Of a DNA stretch of 14,276 nt, positions 7,655 through 13,496 are shown piece by piece (within the stretch, counting starts at the first letter, position 1; each line of letters begins with the position of its first letter). The notes beneath the pieces are model-generated. The model was not told the origin of the DNA and ran no database searches. It saw nothing but the letters and a program-made list of their open reading frames with translations. The DNA is taken from contig DLSG01000020.1 of NCBI GenBank assembly GCA_002501285.1, positions 1 to 14,276 on the forward strand, written 5' to 3'. Source of the stretch: Christensenella sp. UBA7868. Lineage in GTDB: Bacteria > Bacillota > Clostridia > Christensenellales > UBA1242. Position numbers and translations under genes: made by a program.

Positions 7655-7685
7655 ATATTCACCTCCTTTCTTTATCTTCATATAT

Positions 7686-7714
7686 ATTTTAACATTTATT
7701 AATTAATTAGTCAA
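7686..7714 (-). promoter_or_regulatory. Promoter P2 for the replication operon
   Basis: Read on the minus strand: -35 TTGACT (7714-7709), a 17-base spacer, -10 TAAAAT (7691-7686). The -35 box overlaps the last codons of the upstream gene (Ile-Asp-stop). It lies about 30 bases before the helix-turn-helix start. The spacer holds ATTTATTAATTAA (plus-strand 7694-7706), also present in the P1 spacer, a possible operator. Confidence 0.82.
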
Positions 7715-8126
7715 TAATTAATTCTATTTTATTAAAAATAACTTCATTGTTATTTAAATAATAGTTGTCGCTTTTATTTTGATGTGGTTCTTGAAAAATC
7801 GGATACCAACTTTTATTTGGCTTAAGAATGCACATAACATTATCATTTTCTTTTATTGTGGTAAAAAAATATCCATCAACCAAAACTTCATCACCTGATT
7901 TTAATTCACGACTATTTTTGTCTAAATAAACAATTTTTTGGTCAGTATATGTATTAATTATTTTTAAATCAAAATCTTTTAAAATATTTTCATATTTTTT
8001 CAAATATCTTTCAGCAATATATCTTTTTTTAAAACAAATTGCATCACCCTTTCTTAAAGTAAAAGTTGGGTTTGATTTCCATATTTTTTTTAAATATTCT
8101 CTTTTATTGTTTTGTATTAAAATCAT
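7707..8126 (-). CDS. Hypothetical protein, 139 aa
   Basis: Unrecognised. The N-terminal 60 residues are basic and probably helical (FKKRYIAERYLKKYENI near 33-48). The C-terminal part looks beta-rich (SGDEVLVDGYFFTTIKEND near 77-95), somewhat like a small SH3-like barrel, but I would not claim a fold. It begins one base into the stop of the zinc-ribbon gene (TAATG) with AGAGGAG upstream, so it is translated with that gene. It is the last gene before promoter P2, whose -35 box overlaps its stop. Confidence 0.75.
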   Translation of the reverse strand: MILIQNNKREYLKKIWKSNPTFTLRKGDAICFKKRYIAERYLKKYENILKDFDLKIINTYTDQKIVYLDKNSRELKSGDEVLVDGYFFTTIKENDNVMCILKPNKSWYPIFQEPHQNKSDNYYLNNNEVIFNKIELIID

Positions 8127-8449
8127 TATTTACACTCCTCTGGCAGCTCATTACTTTCGAGACATTCAGATATTGAATAATCACGATGCAATGTGTCAAT
8201 TACTTCTTCTTTTGTTTTTATAAGTGAACACAATAAATCTTTTAATTCATCTAAATCGGCTTGTTCAAGCAACCTTTTAAAATTATCATAATCCATATCA
8301 TCTAACTCGATTAATTCACTTCCACAACCCCAACAAATATAATCGTAATTAAGTTCACCATGATGGCCATCACAAGCACCAATTTCATATTTTACTTCAT
8401 CATAATTTTCACAAATTTTATTGCATTTTGGGCAATACATTTTTCGCAT
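8126..8449 (-). CDS. Zinc-ribbon small protein, 107 aa
   Basis: Two cysteine pairs, CPKC (6-9) and CWGC (39-42), are spaced about 30 residues apart, as in zinc ribbons that hold one zinc ion; histidines HH near 29-30 lie between. The C-terminal half is strongly acidic and helical (LLEQADLDELKDLLCSLIKT). The function is unknown; zinc ribbons of this kind bind nucleic acid or protein partners, and an acidic tail suggests protein contacts. A GAAAGGAG site precedes the start; a second ATG three codons in is equally possible. It is part of the P3 operon. Confidence 0.8.
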   Translation of the reverse strand: MRKMYCPKCNKICENYDEVKYEIGACDGHHGELNYDYICWGCGSELIELDDMDYDNFKRLLEQADLDELKDLLCSLIKTKEEVIDTLHRDYSISECLESNELPEECK

Positions 8450-8452
8450 ATT

Positions 8453-8806
8453 TTATTCTCCTTTCAATTTTTTGTTTAATGCTTTTAAATCATTTTTATT
8501 CATTTGGTATATTTCTAACATCGTATAATCTTTAATTATTTCAGGATGATTTAATTTAATTCTGCCATAATTTTCAAAAAACTTTTTTGTTTCTTTTTTA
8601 TGAGTATCTTTACTTATCATCACTTTTCTAATATTAAATGCATCGGTTGATTTTTCATTTAATAAATAAATCTTACGTGAACCAACTTTTAAAATTCTTG
8701 AGCAATACTTCTTTAATGGCTTTATTGCACATTTAACAAGTCTTTCATTTAAAAATATATCATCATAACTACCACCATTTTTCCAAAATATTACAACTCT
8801 TTTCAT
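8453..8806 (-). CDS. Hypothetical protein, 117 aa
   Basis: A basic protein (starts MKRVVIFWKNGGSYDDI, ends NKKLKGE) with a beta-type N-terminus and a lysine-rich helical C-terminus. I recognise no family. Its ATG overlaps the TGA of the preceding gene (ATGA) and the next gene begins three bases after its stop, so it belongs to a tightly coupled four-gene group behind P3. Confidence 0.75.
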   Translation of the reverse strand: MKRVVIFWKNGGSYDDIFLNERLVKCAIKPLKKYCSRILKVGSRKIYLLNEKSTDAFNIRKVMISKDTHKKETKKFFENYGRIKLNHPEIIKDYTMLEIYQMNKNDLKALNKKLKGE

Positions 8807-9042
8807 ATTGCTTTAATCTCCTTTAAGTCTTCATAATCATCGGCTTTAACAATGATTTTAAATGCATTAGTTGTTATTATTTCAAATACAAGCCCAGCTT
8901 CAAAATCTTCACTAATTTCAATTGTTCTTTTTTTCTCTAATTGTTTTAACAAATTGGATAATTCTTCAACTCCTATAAATGAACCAGTAAACCATGTCCC
9001 CCTTTTATAATGCCTAACTTTTACTTCAATTGATTTAATCAT
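8803..9042 (-). CDS. Hypothetical protein, 79 aa
   Basis: A small mixed alpha/beta protein: strand-like IEVKVRHYKRG at the start, a helix with EELSNLLKQLEKK (26-38), then strands with GLVFEIITTNAFKIIVKADD. This order suggests a single small domain, but I cannot name it. It is the first gene behind promoter P3 with a TAAGGAG site, and its short leader (about 16-18 bases) suits strong early expression. It overlaps the next start by four bases. Confidence 0.75.
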   Translation of the reverse strand: MIKSIEVKVRHYKRGTWFTGSFIGVEELSNLLKQLEKKRTIEISEDFEAGLVFEIITTNAFKIIVKADDYEDLKEIKAI

Positions 9043-9064
9043 ACTTTTTTCTCCTTACATCTAT

Positions 9065-9093
9065 ATTTTAATATATAATAAATAATAGGTCAA
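9065..9093 (-). promoter_or_regulatory. Promoter P3 for small early genes
   Basis: Read on the minus strand: -35 TTGACC (9093-9088), a 17-base spacer, -10 TAAAAT (9070-9065). The -10 box and the ten bases after it (TAAAATATAGATGTAA, 9070-9055) are identical to those at promoter P4. Transcription should begin near 9058, just before the AAGGAG site of the 79-residue gene. Confidence 0.83.
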
Positions 9094-9111
9094 TAACTAT
9101 TTTAATATTTT

Positions 9112-9258
9112 TTATAAAATATATGTTCTAATAAATCTATTTGCATATTCTTTACTAATCATCGAACGTTCAACTTTATTATTTGTATTACTAATTTTTT
9201 TTAAATTCTTATTAATAATTTGTGGTTCAAATAATAAATAAATATTATTGTATGACAT
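9112..9258 (-). CDS. Small hypothetical ORF, 48 aa
   Basis: A 48-codon ORF with a near-normal phage composition (starts MSYNNIYLLFEP, ends RTYIL). Its ATG begins one base after the TGA of the 84-residue gene, so it could be translated by ribosomes that have just terminated. Only a weak GGGAT precedes it. It fills the space up to promoter P3, whose -35 box begins 18 bases past its stop. No motif is recognised; moderate support from position alone. Confidence 0.5.
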   Translation of the reverse strand: MSYNNIYLLFEPQIINKNLKKISNTNNKVERSMISKEYANRFIRTYIL

Positions 9259-9259
9259 A

Positions 9260-9514
9260 TCAGTATCCCAATTCTGCTAATTCATTTTCTAAAATATTAA
9301 TTGCTTCTTGCACAATATCATTTTTATCTGTAAGAATAAATCCAACTATTTTTGTGCCATTAATAAGTCCCCAATGCAATATATAATTTTCGATATAAGT
9401 TGCTCGTTCTTGTTTGCCCAACAATTCTCTTTCTTTAAAAAATTGCTCTAATGATAATTCTTCCACCATTACATCATTACTATTTGCAACTATAGTGATT
9501 TTACATTTTTTCAT
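9260..9514 (-). CDS. Hypothetical protein downstream of ParB-like gene, 84 aa
   Basis: An acidic, soluble 84-residue protein with a strand-like start (KCKITIVANSND), a helix (LSLEQFFKERELLGK, 21-35) and a C-terminal helix (VQEAINILENELAEL). No family is recognised. Its ribosome binding site (GGGAG) lies within the last codons of the ParB-like gene and it starts one base after that gene's stop, so the two are coupled. This tie suggests a partner or regulator of the IbrA/IbrB-like pair, by inference. Confidence 0.75.
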   Translation of the reverse strand: MKKCKITIVANSNDVMVEELSLEQFFKERELLGKQERATYIENYILHWGLINGTKIVGFILTDKNDIVQEAINILENELAELGY

Positions 9515-9515
9515 T

Positions 9516-10034
9516 TTATTTCTCCCATCCTTTACTAAAATCTTTGTCTTTAAATAAACTTGCTAAGCCACTCAATTGTTTTAACCTTAATACTTCATCA
9601 GCATCCATTCCCAAATGTTTCATAATCCACACATCAGTTCTCCCCAACTCATGTAACTCGCCAACAATTTTGCTCATTAAATCAACATCATGAGACCCTC
9701 TTGCTCGATTATGCCTAATTGTGGATGCCATTCTTTCACTTAATGGCTTATCAATTACTGAAACTGGAATGCAACCACCTTCTCTATCATATATATCTTT
9801 ATGTAATTTCATTGTAAGATATCTATGAAAACCATCAACAATTTCATATGTATCATTTTCTTTGATATAATAGCAAACAATCGGCATTGTATAGCCATCT
9901 TCTTTAATACTATCATAAAGCAATTTCATTTCAGGCGTAGCAACATGATTTGGGTTATATGCATTCGCATGAACCTTTTCAAGTGGAACAGCTTTAATGT
10001 TATAAACTGGACTTTTAAATTCTTTCTTCTCCAT
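9516..10034 (-). CDS. ParB-like nuclease-domain protein (IbrB type)
   Basis: A 172-residue protein of the ParB/Spo0J N-terminal superfamily. It starts with the usual VPLEKVHANAYNPN (16-29), then has YEIVDGFHRYL (63-73, corresponding to the GxxR box) and TIRHNRARGSHDVDL (105-119, corresponding to the second, arginine-rich box). A helical region (DVWIMKHLGMDADEVLRLKQ, 134-153) resembles the DNA-binding helix-turn-helix that follows. It lacks long C-terminal dimerisation domains, so it is not a chromosome-partition ParB. The next gene upstream is a DUF3440 PAPS-reductase-like protein, the same pairing as IbrA/IbrB of E. coli, known as regulators of immunoglobulin-binding proteins. Role in phages unknown. 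Strong AAGGAG site. Confidence 0.87.
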   Translation of the reverse strand: MEKKEFKSPVYNIKAVPLEKVHANAYNPNHVATPEMKLLYDSIKEDGYTMPIVCYYIKENDTYEIVDGFHRYLTMKLHKDIYDREGGCIPVSVIDKPLSERMASTIRHNRARGSHDVDLMSKIVGELHELGRTDVWIMKHLGMDADEVLRLKQLSGLASLFKDKDFSKGWEK

Positions 10035-10045
10035 AAAATTTCTCC

Positions 10046-11338
10046 TTATAAACTTTTATATTTTTCCATAATTTCTTGCTGCCTTTTAGTTAAATCTTTA
10101 GTTATGCTAAATGACAACCCCTTACACACATAATCGTTTTTTATAATGCACATCGCCATTCTTTTCCATGTAAGAATATCATCTTTTCTATCAAGTGGAT
10201 GCTCATCTAATATTTTTTTGAATTTAATAACTTCTTTGTCTCCTTTGCCCCTTTTAGAAAAAGTATGAGTATTTATAATTTCATTAGGAACTGTCTCTTC
10301 TAATTTCTTCACATAATTATCATTTAACGGGCAGCCAACTTCTTCCCAATATTTAATAAACTTTGCAAATTTTTTTCGATAATTGTTTGCTGTTTCTTCT
10401 GGCAAAGTAGACAATAAAAACTCCGTATATGATTTCCATGTGTGATTTTTTGGTAATTGATGATGTGCATTCATTATTTTGCTACCTGAATAAATACAAC
10501 CAAAGTTTGCCCCACTTACTCGATTTACAACTCTTTGCCAAGTTTGTGGTTCAATTATTCTAAACATATTTAAGCCAGCTTTTGCTTCGTTTCCAAAAGG
10601 TTCATCAACTCTCATTTTGTGAATTGAAATTCCAGCTTTATAAAATAAATCATATAATTTGTTATAATCTTTATTAAATTTTCCATTATAAACCCAATCA
10701 TCATCCACACGCCAATCATATAGTGGATAAAAATTATAAGTTTCGTTCATAACTAAGGTAGAATAAATTTTATTTTTATATTTTGTTTTATCAGCCACAA
10801 TTGCTCTAAAACGATTTAAACTTTCATCGGTTCTAATTCCAATTAAACATGCAGTTTTTTCTCCTTTGCCATACCAATTGCCAAAATATTTAATAAATTC
10901 TTCGAAAGGCATATTCTTTTTGTAAAAATTAAAAGGGTTATTTTCTTCATTAATAACATATTTATTTGTTGGCATCGGTCTAACCCATATATCTTTTTTA
11001 CTTTTATCCCACCAAATCCAAGTTGGTTCTAAATATGATAATGAATTAGGACTTTCCATAGGTAAGCACACCCAATAAGGCTCGAGCACATCTAAATTGT
11101 TGCTTATCATTCTTTCAATAAACTCAATTGTTTTTTGATAAAATGCTTCTAAATCAATAAAGAGAACTCCTATTTTTCTTTTTCTTTGCCTTGCTATATC
11201 AATAGCCATATTAAGTAAACACCCACTATCTTTGCCCCCACTAAAAGAAACATAAATATGCTCAAATTCATCAAAAATAAAATTCAATCTTTCTTGTGCT
11301 AATTCATAAACATTTTTATCTAAATAATTTTTAGCCAT
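10046..11338 (-). CDS. DUF3440 PAPS-reductase-like ATP pyrophosphatase (IbrA type)
   Basis: A 430-residue member of the phosphoadenosine-phosphosulfate reductase-like, PP-loop family. The nucleotide-binding signature SGGKDS (33-38) sits in YVSFSGGKDSGCLLNMA. The C-terminal half (from about 270) is the DUF3440 part, with GCIYSGSK and many conserved-looking aromatic and histidine residues (MNAHHQLPKNHTW). True PAPS reductases are shorter and work with thioredoxin; this family is instead linked to regulation or nucleic-acid modification, since the same fold occurs in DndC of DNA phosphorothioation. The start overlaps the SNF2 helicase gene by 19 bases, and the ParB-like gene follows 11 bases after its stop. 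Enzymatic activity is inferred from fold only. Confidence 0.87.
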   Translation of the reverse strand: MAKNYLDKNVYELAQERLNFIFDEFEHIYVSFSGGKDSGCLLNMAIDIARQRKRKIGVLFIDLEAFYQKTIEFIERMISNNLDVLEPYWVCLPMESPNSLSYLEPTWIWWDKSKKDIWVRPMPTNKYVINEENNPFNFYKKNMPFEEFIKYFGNWYGKGEKTACLIGIRTDESLNRFRAIVADKTKYKNKIYSTLVMNETYNFYPLYDWRVDDDWVYNGKFNKDYNKLYDLFYKAGISIHKMRVDEPFGNEAKAGLNMFRIIEPQTWQRVVNRVSGANFGCIYSGSKIMNAHHQLPKNHTWKSYTEFLLSTLPEETANNYRKKFAKFIKYWEEVGCPLNDNYVKKLEETVPNEIINTHTFSKRGKGDKEVIKFKKILDEHPLDRKDDILTWKRMAMCIIKNDYVCKGLSFSITKDLTKRQQEIMEKYKSL

Positions 11339-12534
11339 TCTTTTATCCCCTTTTTTTTAATTTCTTTTTTGACTTCATCTAATAAACTAACTTTTTTATC
11401 TAAACATTTTCTAATTAAATTGTCTAAGCCACACTCGCAATTTAAATTATAATAATTAACATCGTTTTTTTGACCTATTCGATATATTCTTGCTTCAGCT
11501 TGTAATCGTTGCGCATAATCGAAAGTATGGTCAGCAAATATAACATTTTTGCAATTTTGTAAATTAAGTCCAAATGCTCCACAACCATAAGTTATATAAA
11601 GCACTTTTAACTCATTATTTTTAAAATCATTAATTATTTGTTTTCGCTCACTTACTTTCGTGTCTCCTATAATCTTTTTTTCGCCATTCGGAATACTATC
11701 TAGATATTTAACAAATACAATTACTTGACCATTTATTTTGTTAATTACATCATTCATTTTTTTTACTTTTATTTCACTGGTGCAATAATATTTTTGCAAT
11801 TTAGTTGTAAGTGCAAAAAAATCAATATCGCTTTCAAAGTTTAAAAATGCTTTTTTTATATCTTCATATTCTTCAATACACTCAATTTGATAGTAATAAT
11901 TATAATACTTTTTTTCTTTCCCTAAATCTAATTCACAATCAAATATATATGGTTTTATCAATGAAATTAAATGTGGAATATTATATTGCTTTTTTACTTT
12001 ATCTTTTAATTTTCCACGAATATAGTATTCGCAATAATTATTTTTAAATTCATTATAAGTCATATTTAATATTTTAGGACTTAAAAATTCCATCTGTGTA
12101 TATAAATCCAATATATTTTTTGAAAGTGGCGTTCCATTTAAAATTAATTTATAATTTGCATGTTCACTTAGTTTTAAAATTCTTTTTGTTCTTTTTGCAT
12201 CTTTATTTTTAATTTTCAAACTTTCATCAACAACAATAAAACTTTTATTTTCACATACTTTTGAATAAATATCTAAATACTTAGCTGAACTTTGACTGAT
12301 TGTCTCACAACCAACGATTTCAACTTTTAATTCAGGATGCCATTTATTTTTTTCATTTTCGATTTCTTGCTTGATAGAAAATGGGCAAATCCATAAAATA
12401 TAATTTATTTTGTCTTTTTTACTAGCAATTAAATCCAATGCAACTTTTGTTTTGCCTGTCCCCATTTCCATAAATAAAGCGCCCACTTTTAATTTTGACA
12501 ACTTGCTAAAAGCAAGTTTTTGTTCTTTGCTCAT
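11320..12534 (-). CDS. SNF2-family helicase/ATPase
   Basis: A compact 404-residue SNF2-type translocase. Walker A MGTGKT (24-29) follows a short helical lead. The Walker B is VVDES (102-106), DES instead of the usual DEAH. The motif III region reads NGTPLSKN (133-140). Near the end are a motif V-like stretch (GCGAFGLNLQNCKNVIFAD) and motif VI QAEARIYRIGQ, both typical of SNF2 proteins. Such enzymes move along duplex DNA and strip or remodel bound proteins; phage versions sit near modification or replication genes. The ATG at 12534 is the only plausible start (an in-frame TAG lies four codons upstream) yet has no Shine-Dalgarno sequence; a hairpin lies just before it. The gene overlaps the DUF3440 start. 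Confidence 0.9.
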   Translation of the reverse strand: MSKEQKLAFSKLSKLKVGALFMEMGTGKTKVALDLIASKKDKINYILWICPFSIKQEIENEKNKWHPELKVEIVGCETISQSSAKYLDIYSKVCENKSFIVVDESLKIKNKDAKRTKRILKLSEHANYKLILNGTPLSKNILDLYTQMEFLSPKILNMTYNEFKNNYCEYYIRGKLKDKVKKQYNIPHLISLIKPYIFDCELDLGKEKKYYNYYYQIECIEEYEDIKKAFLNFESDIDFFALTTKLQKYYCTSEIKVKKMNDVINKINGQVIVFVKYLDSIPNGEKKIIGDTKVSERKQIINDFKNNELKVLYITYGCGAFGLNLQNCKNVIFADHTFDYAQRLQAEARIYRIGQKNDVNYYNLNCECGLDNLIRKCLDKKVSLLDEVKKEIKKKGIKEWLKII

Positions 12535-12545
12535 ATTTGCATTCT

Positions 12546-12567
12546 AAGGGGCTTTTTATTGCCCCTT
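12546..12567 (-). promoter_or_regulatory. RNA hairpin carrying a stop codon in its loop
   Basis: A perfect 7-bp stem (AAGGGGC and GCCCCTT) encloses an 8-base loop that contains the TAA of the 58-residue gene (12558-12556 on the minus strand). It is followed by AGAATGCAAAT and the helicase ATG, with no U-run, so it is not a normal terminator. It is more likely a translational coupling, attenuation or processing element. Confidence 0.6.
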
Positions 12568-12732
12568 GAATAAATCATCCAACCTTCTTAATTTAGCATT
12601 GAACTTCCTTTTGTTTAGGTCTAGTGCTCTCGCGACTGCTTCTCCTTTCTTTTGCTTTCTTAAGAGCTCCTTCTCCCTTTTTTCATGCTTCCTTAATTCG
12701 GCCTTAAGTTCATTAATCTTTTGATAGTCCAT
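12556..12732 (-). CDS. Small charged coiled-coil protein, 58 aa
   Basis: Starts MDYQKINELKAELRKHEKRE and ends RRLDDLFKGQ. It is strongly charged and lysine/arginine-rich, without a membrane segment or cysteine, and probably forms one or two long helices. The ATG at 12732 has a good AAGGAG upstream and is the first start after promoter P4. Unlike its neighbours, it uses AAG for lysine twice as often as AAA and AGG more than AGA, so its origin or selection may differ. Function unknown. Its stop is in the loop of a hairpin, 21 bases before the helicase start, so it may control that gene's translation. Confidence 0.72.
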   Translation of the reverse strand: MDYQKINELKAELRKHEKREKELLRKQKKGEAVARALDLNKRKFNAKLRRLDDLFKGQ

Positions 12733-12763
12733 AATTTTTTCTCCTTTTTCTTTTTACATCTAT

Positions 12764-12791
12764 ATTTTAACATATATATTTTTTAAATCAA
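12764..12791 (-). promoter_or_regulatory. Promoter P4 for the SNF2/DUF3440/ParB operon
   Basis: Read on the minus strand: -35 TTGATT (12791-12786), a 16-base spacer, -10 TAAAAT (12769-12764), then ATAGATGTAA, identical to P3 over the 16 bases from the -10 box onward. It lies about 35 bases before the 58-residue gene. Its -35 box is weaker than the others and it sits close to the inverted-repeat region. Confidence 0.75.
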
Positions 12792-12838
12792 TACTTTTTT
12801 TTATTTTTTTTAAAAAAATATTTAACACATATAAAATT

Positions 12839-12945
12839 AGTAGATAGTAGTAGGCAGTTTTGCCTTATTTATACCTTTATATAAAAAAAATAAAAAAATA
12901 TAAAACAAAGTATAAAAATAGCCAAAACTATCCTGACTATCTACT
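12839..12945. repeat. Interrupted inverted repeat around AT-only core
   Basis: Outer arms AGTAGATAGT (12839-12848) and ACTATCTACT (12936-12945) are perfect inverses over 10 bp. Inner arms AGTTTTG (12856-12862) and CAAAACT (12923-12929) match over 7 bp, with 7 and 6 unpaired bases between. The core (12863-12922) is almost wholly A/T. It lies in the 247-base gap between the early and tail operons, which also contains P4 and holds no ORF. It could be a replication origin with iteron-like ends and an unwinding element, or a protein-binding control region. Confidence 0.6.
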
Positions 12946-12950
12946 TAAAC

Positions 12951-12981
12951 AAATAAAAAAAAGAAGTCTTGCGACTTCTTT
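12951..12981 (-). terminator. Intrinsic terminator of the tail operon
   Basis: A 9-bp stem (AAAGAAGTC 12960-12968 with GACTTCTTT 12973-12981) with a loop that reads GCAA on the minus strand, followed there by TTTTTTATTT (12960-12951). The stem overlaps the stop codon of the tail accessory gene (12982-12980). It should insulate the late tail operon from the gap and P4. Confidence 0.87.
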
Positions 12982-13483
12982 AAACTGTTTTGACTGTATC
13001 TTTAATAACTAGATTTGTGAATTTTGAAAATGATATTAAACTTTCACCACCATTATTGTTGTAGCCAAACGATGGATTTCCTTCAGCAGTTTTTGATATG
13101 CTAATTACACTATTTGCTCCATAAAATCCTGAGCACATAACTTCATAAGAACTCCCTAAAATTGTGTTTAAATCAGTAATGCTATCAATTTCTAAATTAT
13201 TGCTTGAAGTAATTGTTGTATAAACTTTTAAATTAGTTGTTGTTTCACCACTCGTAATACTCCCGCTAATCTTAATTGCATGATTATACAAGTCAATATT
13301 AGTATCAGTACTATCTTTAGGAACTAGTATTGAGTGATTACCGAATATTGAGATTGTTTTTGTGTCAGGCGTTGAATTATCAGGTGTTAAGTATAATTCA
13401 TTTTCGTTAGGTGTAAGGGCGTTATATTGCTCTTCCGTTAATTCATTTATTATTAATTCTTTCAATTTTGTATCTGTTGGCAT
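12980..13483 (-). CDS. Phage tail/fibre accessory protein, 167 aa
   Basis: The N-terminus (INELTEEQYNALTPNENELYLTPD, about residues 12-35) is the motif that links repeats and trimer stems in many phage tail fibres and baseplate proteins of Gram-positives. The remainder is a threonine/serine-rich beta protein (VYTTITSSNNLEID, MCSGFYGANSVISISK), without signal peptide. It is probably a receptor-contacting or assembly component at the distal tail. The ATG at 13483 is preferred; it shares the AAGGAG plus 9-base spacing seen before the next gene upstream, and the TTG two codons earlier would shorten this. It is the last gene of the late operon. Structural role is inferred from the motif and neighbours. 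Confidence 0.78.
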   Translation of the reverse strand: MPTDTKLKELIINELTEEQYNALTPNENELYLTPDNSTPDTKTISIFGNHSILVPKDSTDTNIDLYNHAIKISGSITSGETTTNLKVYTTITSSNNLEIDSITDLNTILGSSYEVMCSGFYGANSVISISKTAEGNPSFGYNNNGGESLISFSKFTNLVIKDTVKTV

Positions 13484-13496
13484 AATCAATATCTCC

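Noticed and set aside
9516..10034. Partition protein of a plasmid-like prophage
   Set aside because: There is no ParA-type ATPase beside it, and the protein is short and lacks the usual C-terminal dimerisation domain.
9825..10133. Plus-strand ORF of 102 codons opposite the ParB-like gene
   Set aside because: It is antisense to well-supported ParB-like and DUF3440 genes and has no ribosome binding site or promoter.
9516..11338. DNA phosphorothioation (Dnd/Ssp) operon
   Set aside because: Only the PAPS-reductase-like fold and a ParB-like protein are shared. DndA, DndD and DndE-type proteins are not present, and the DUF3440/ParB pairing points to IbrA/IbrB relatives.
12546..12567. Rho-independent terminator between the 58-residue gene and the helicase
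   Set aside because: The stem is not followed by a run of T on either strand, and no new promoter for the helicase is seen after it.
12839..12945. CRISPR array or attachment site
   Set aside because: There are only two inverted arms with no regular spacers, and no integrase or duplicated core is seen in the window.
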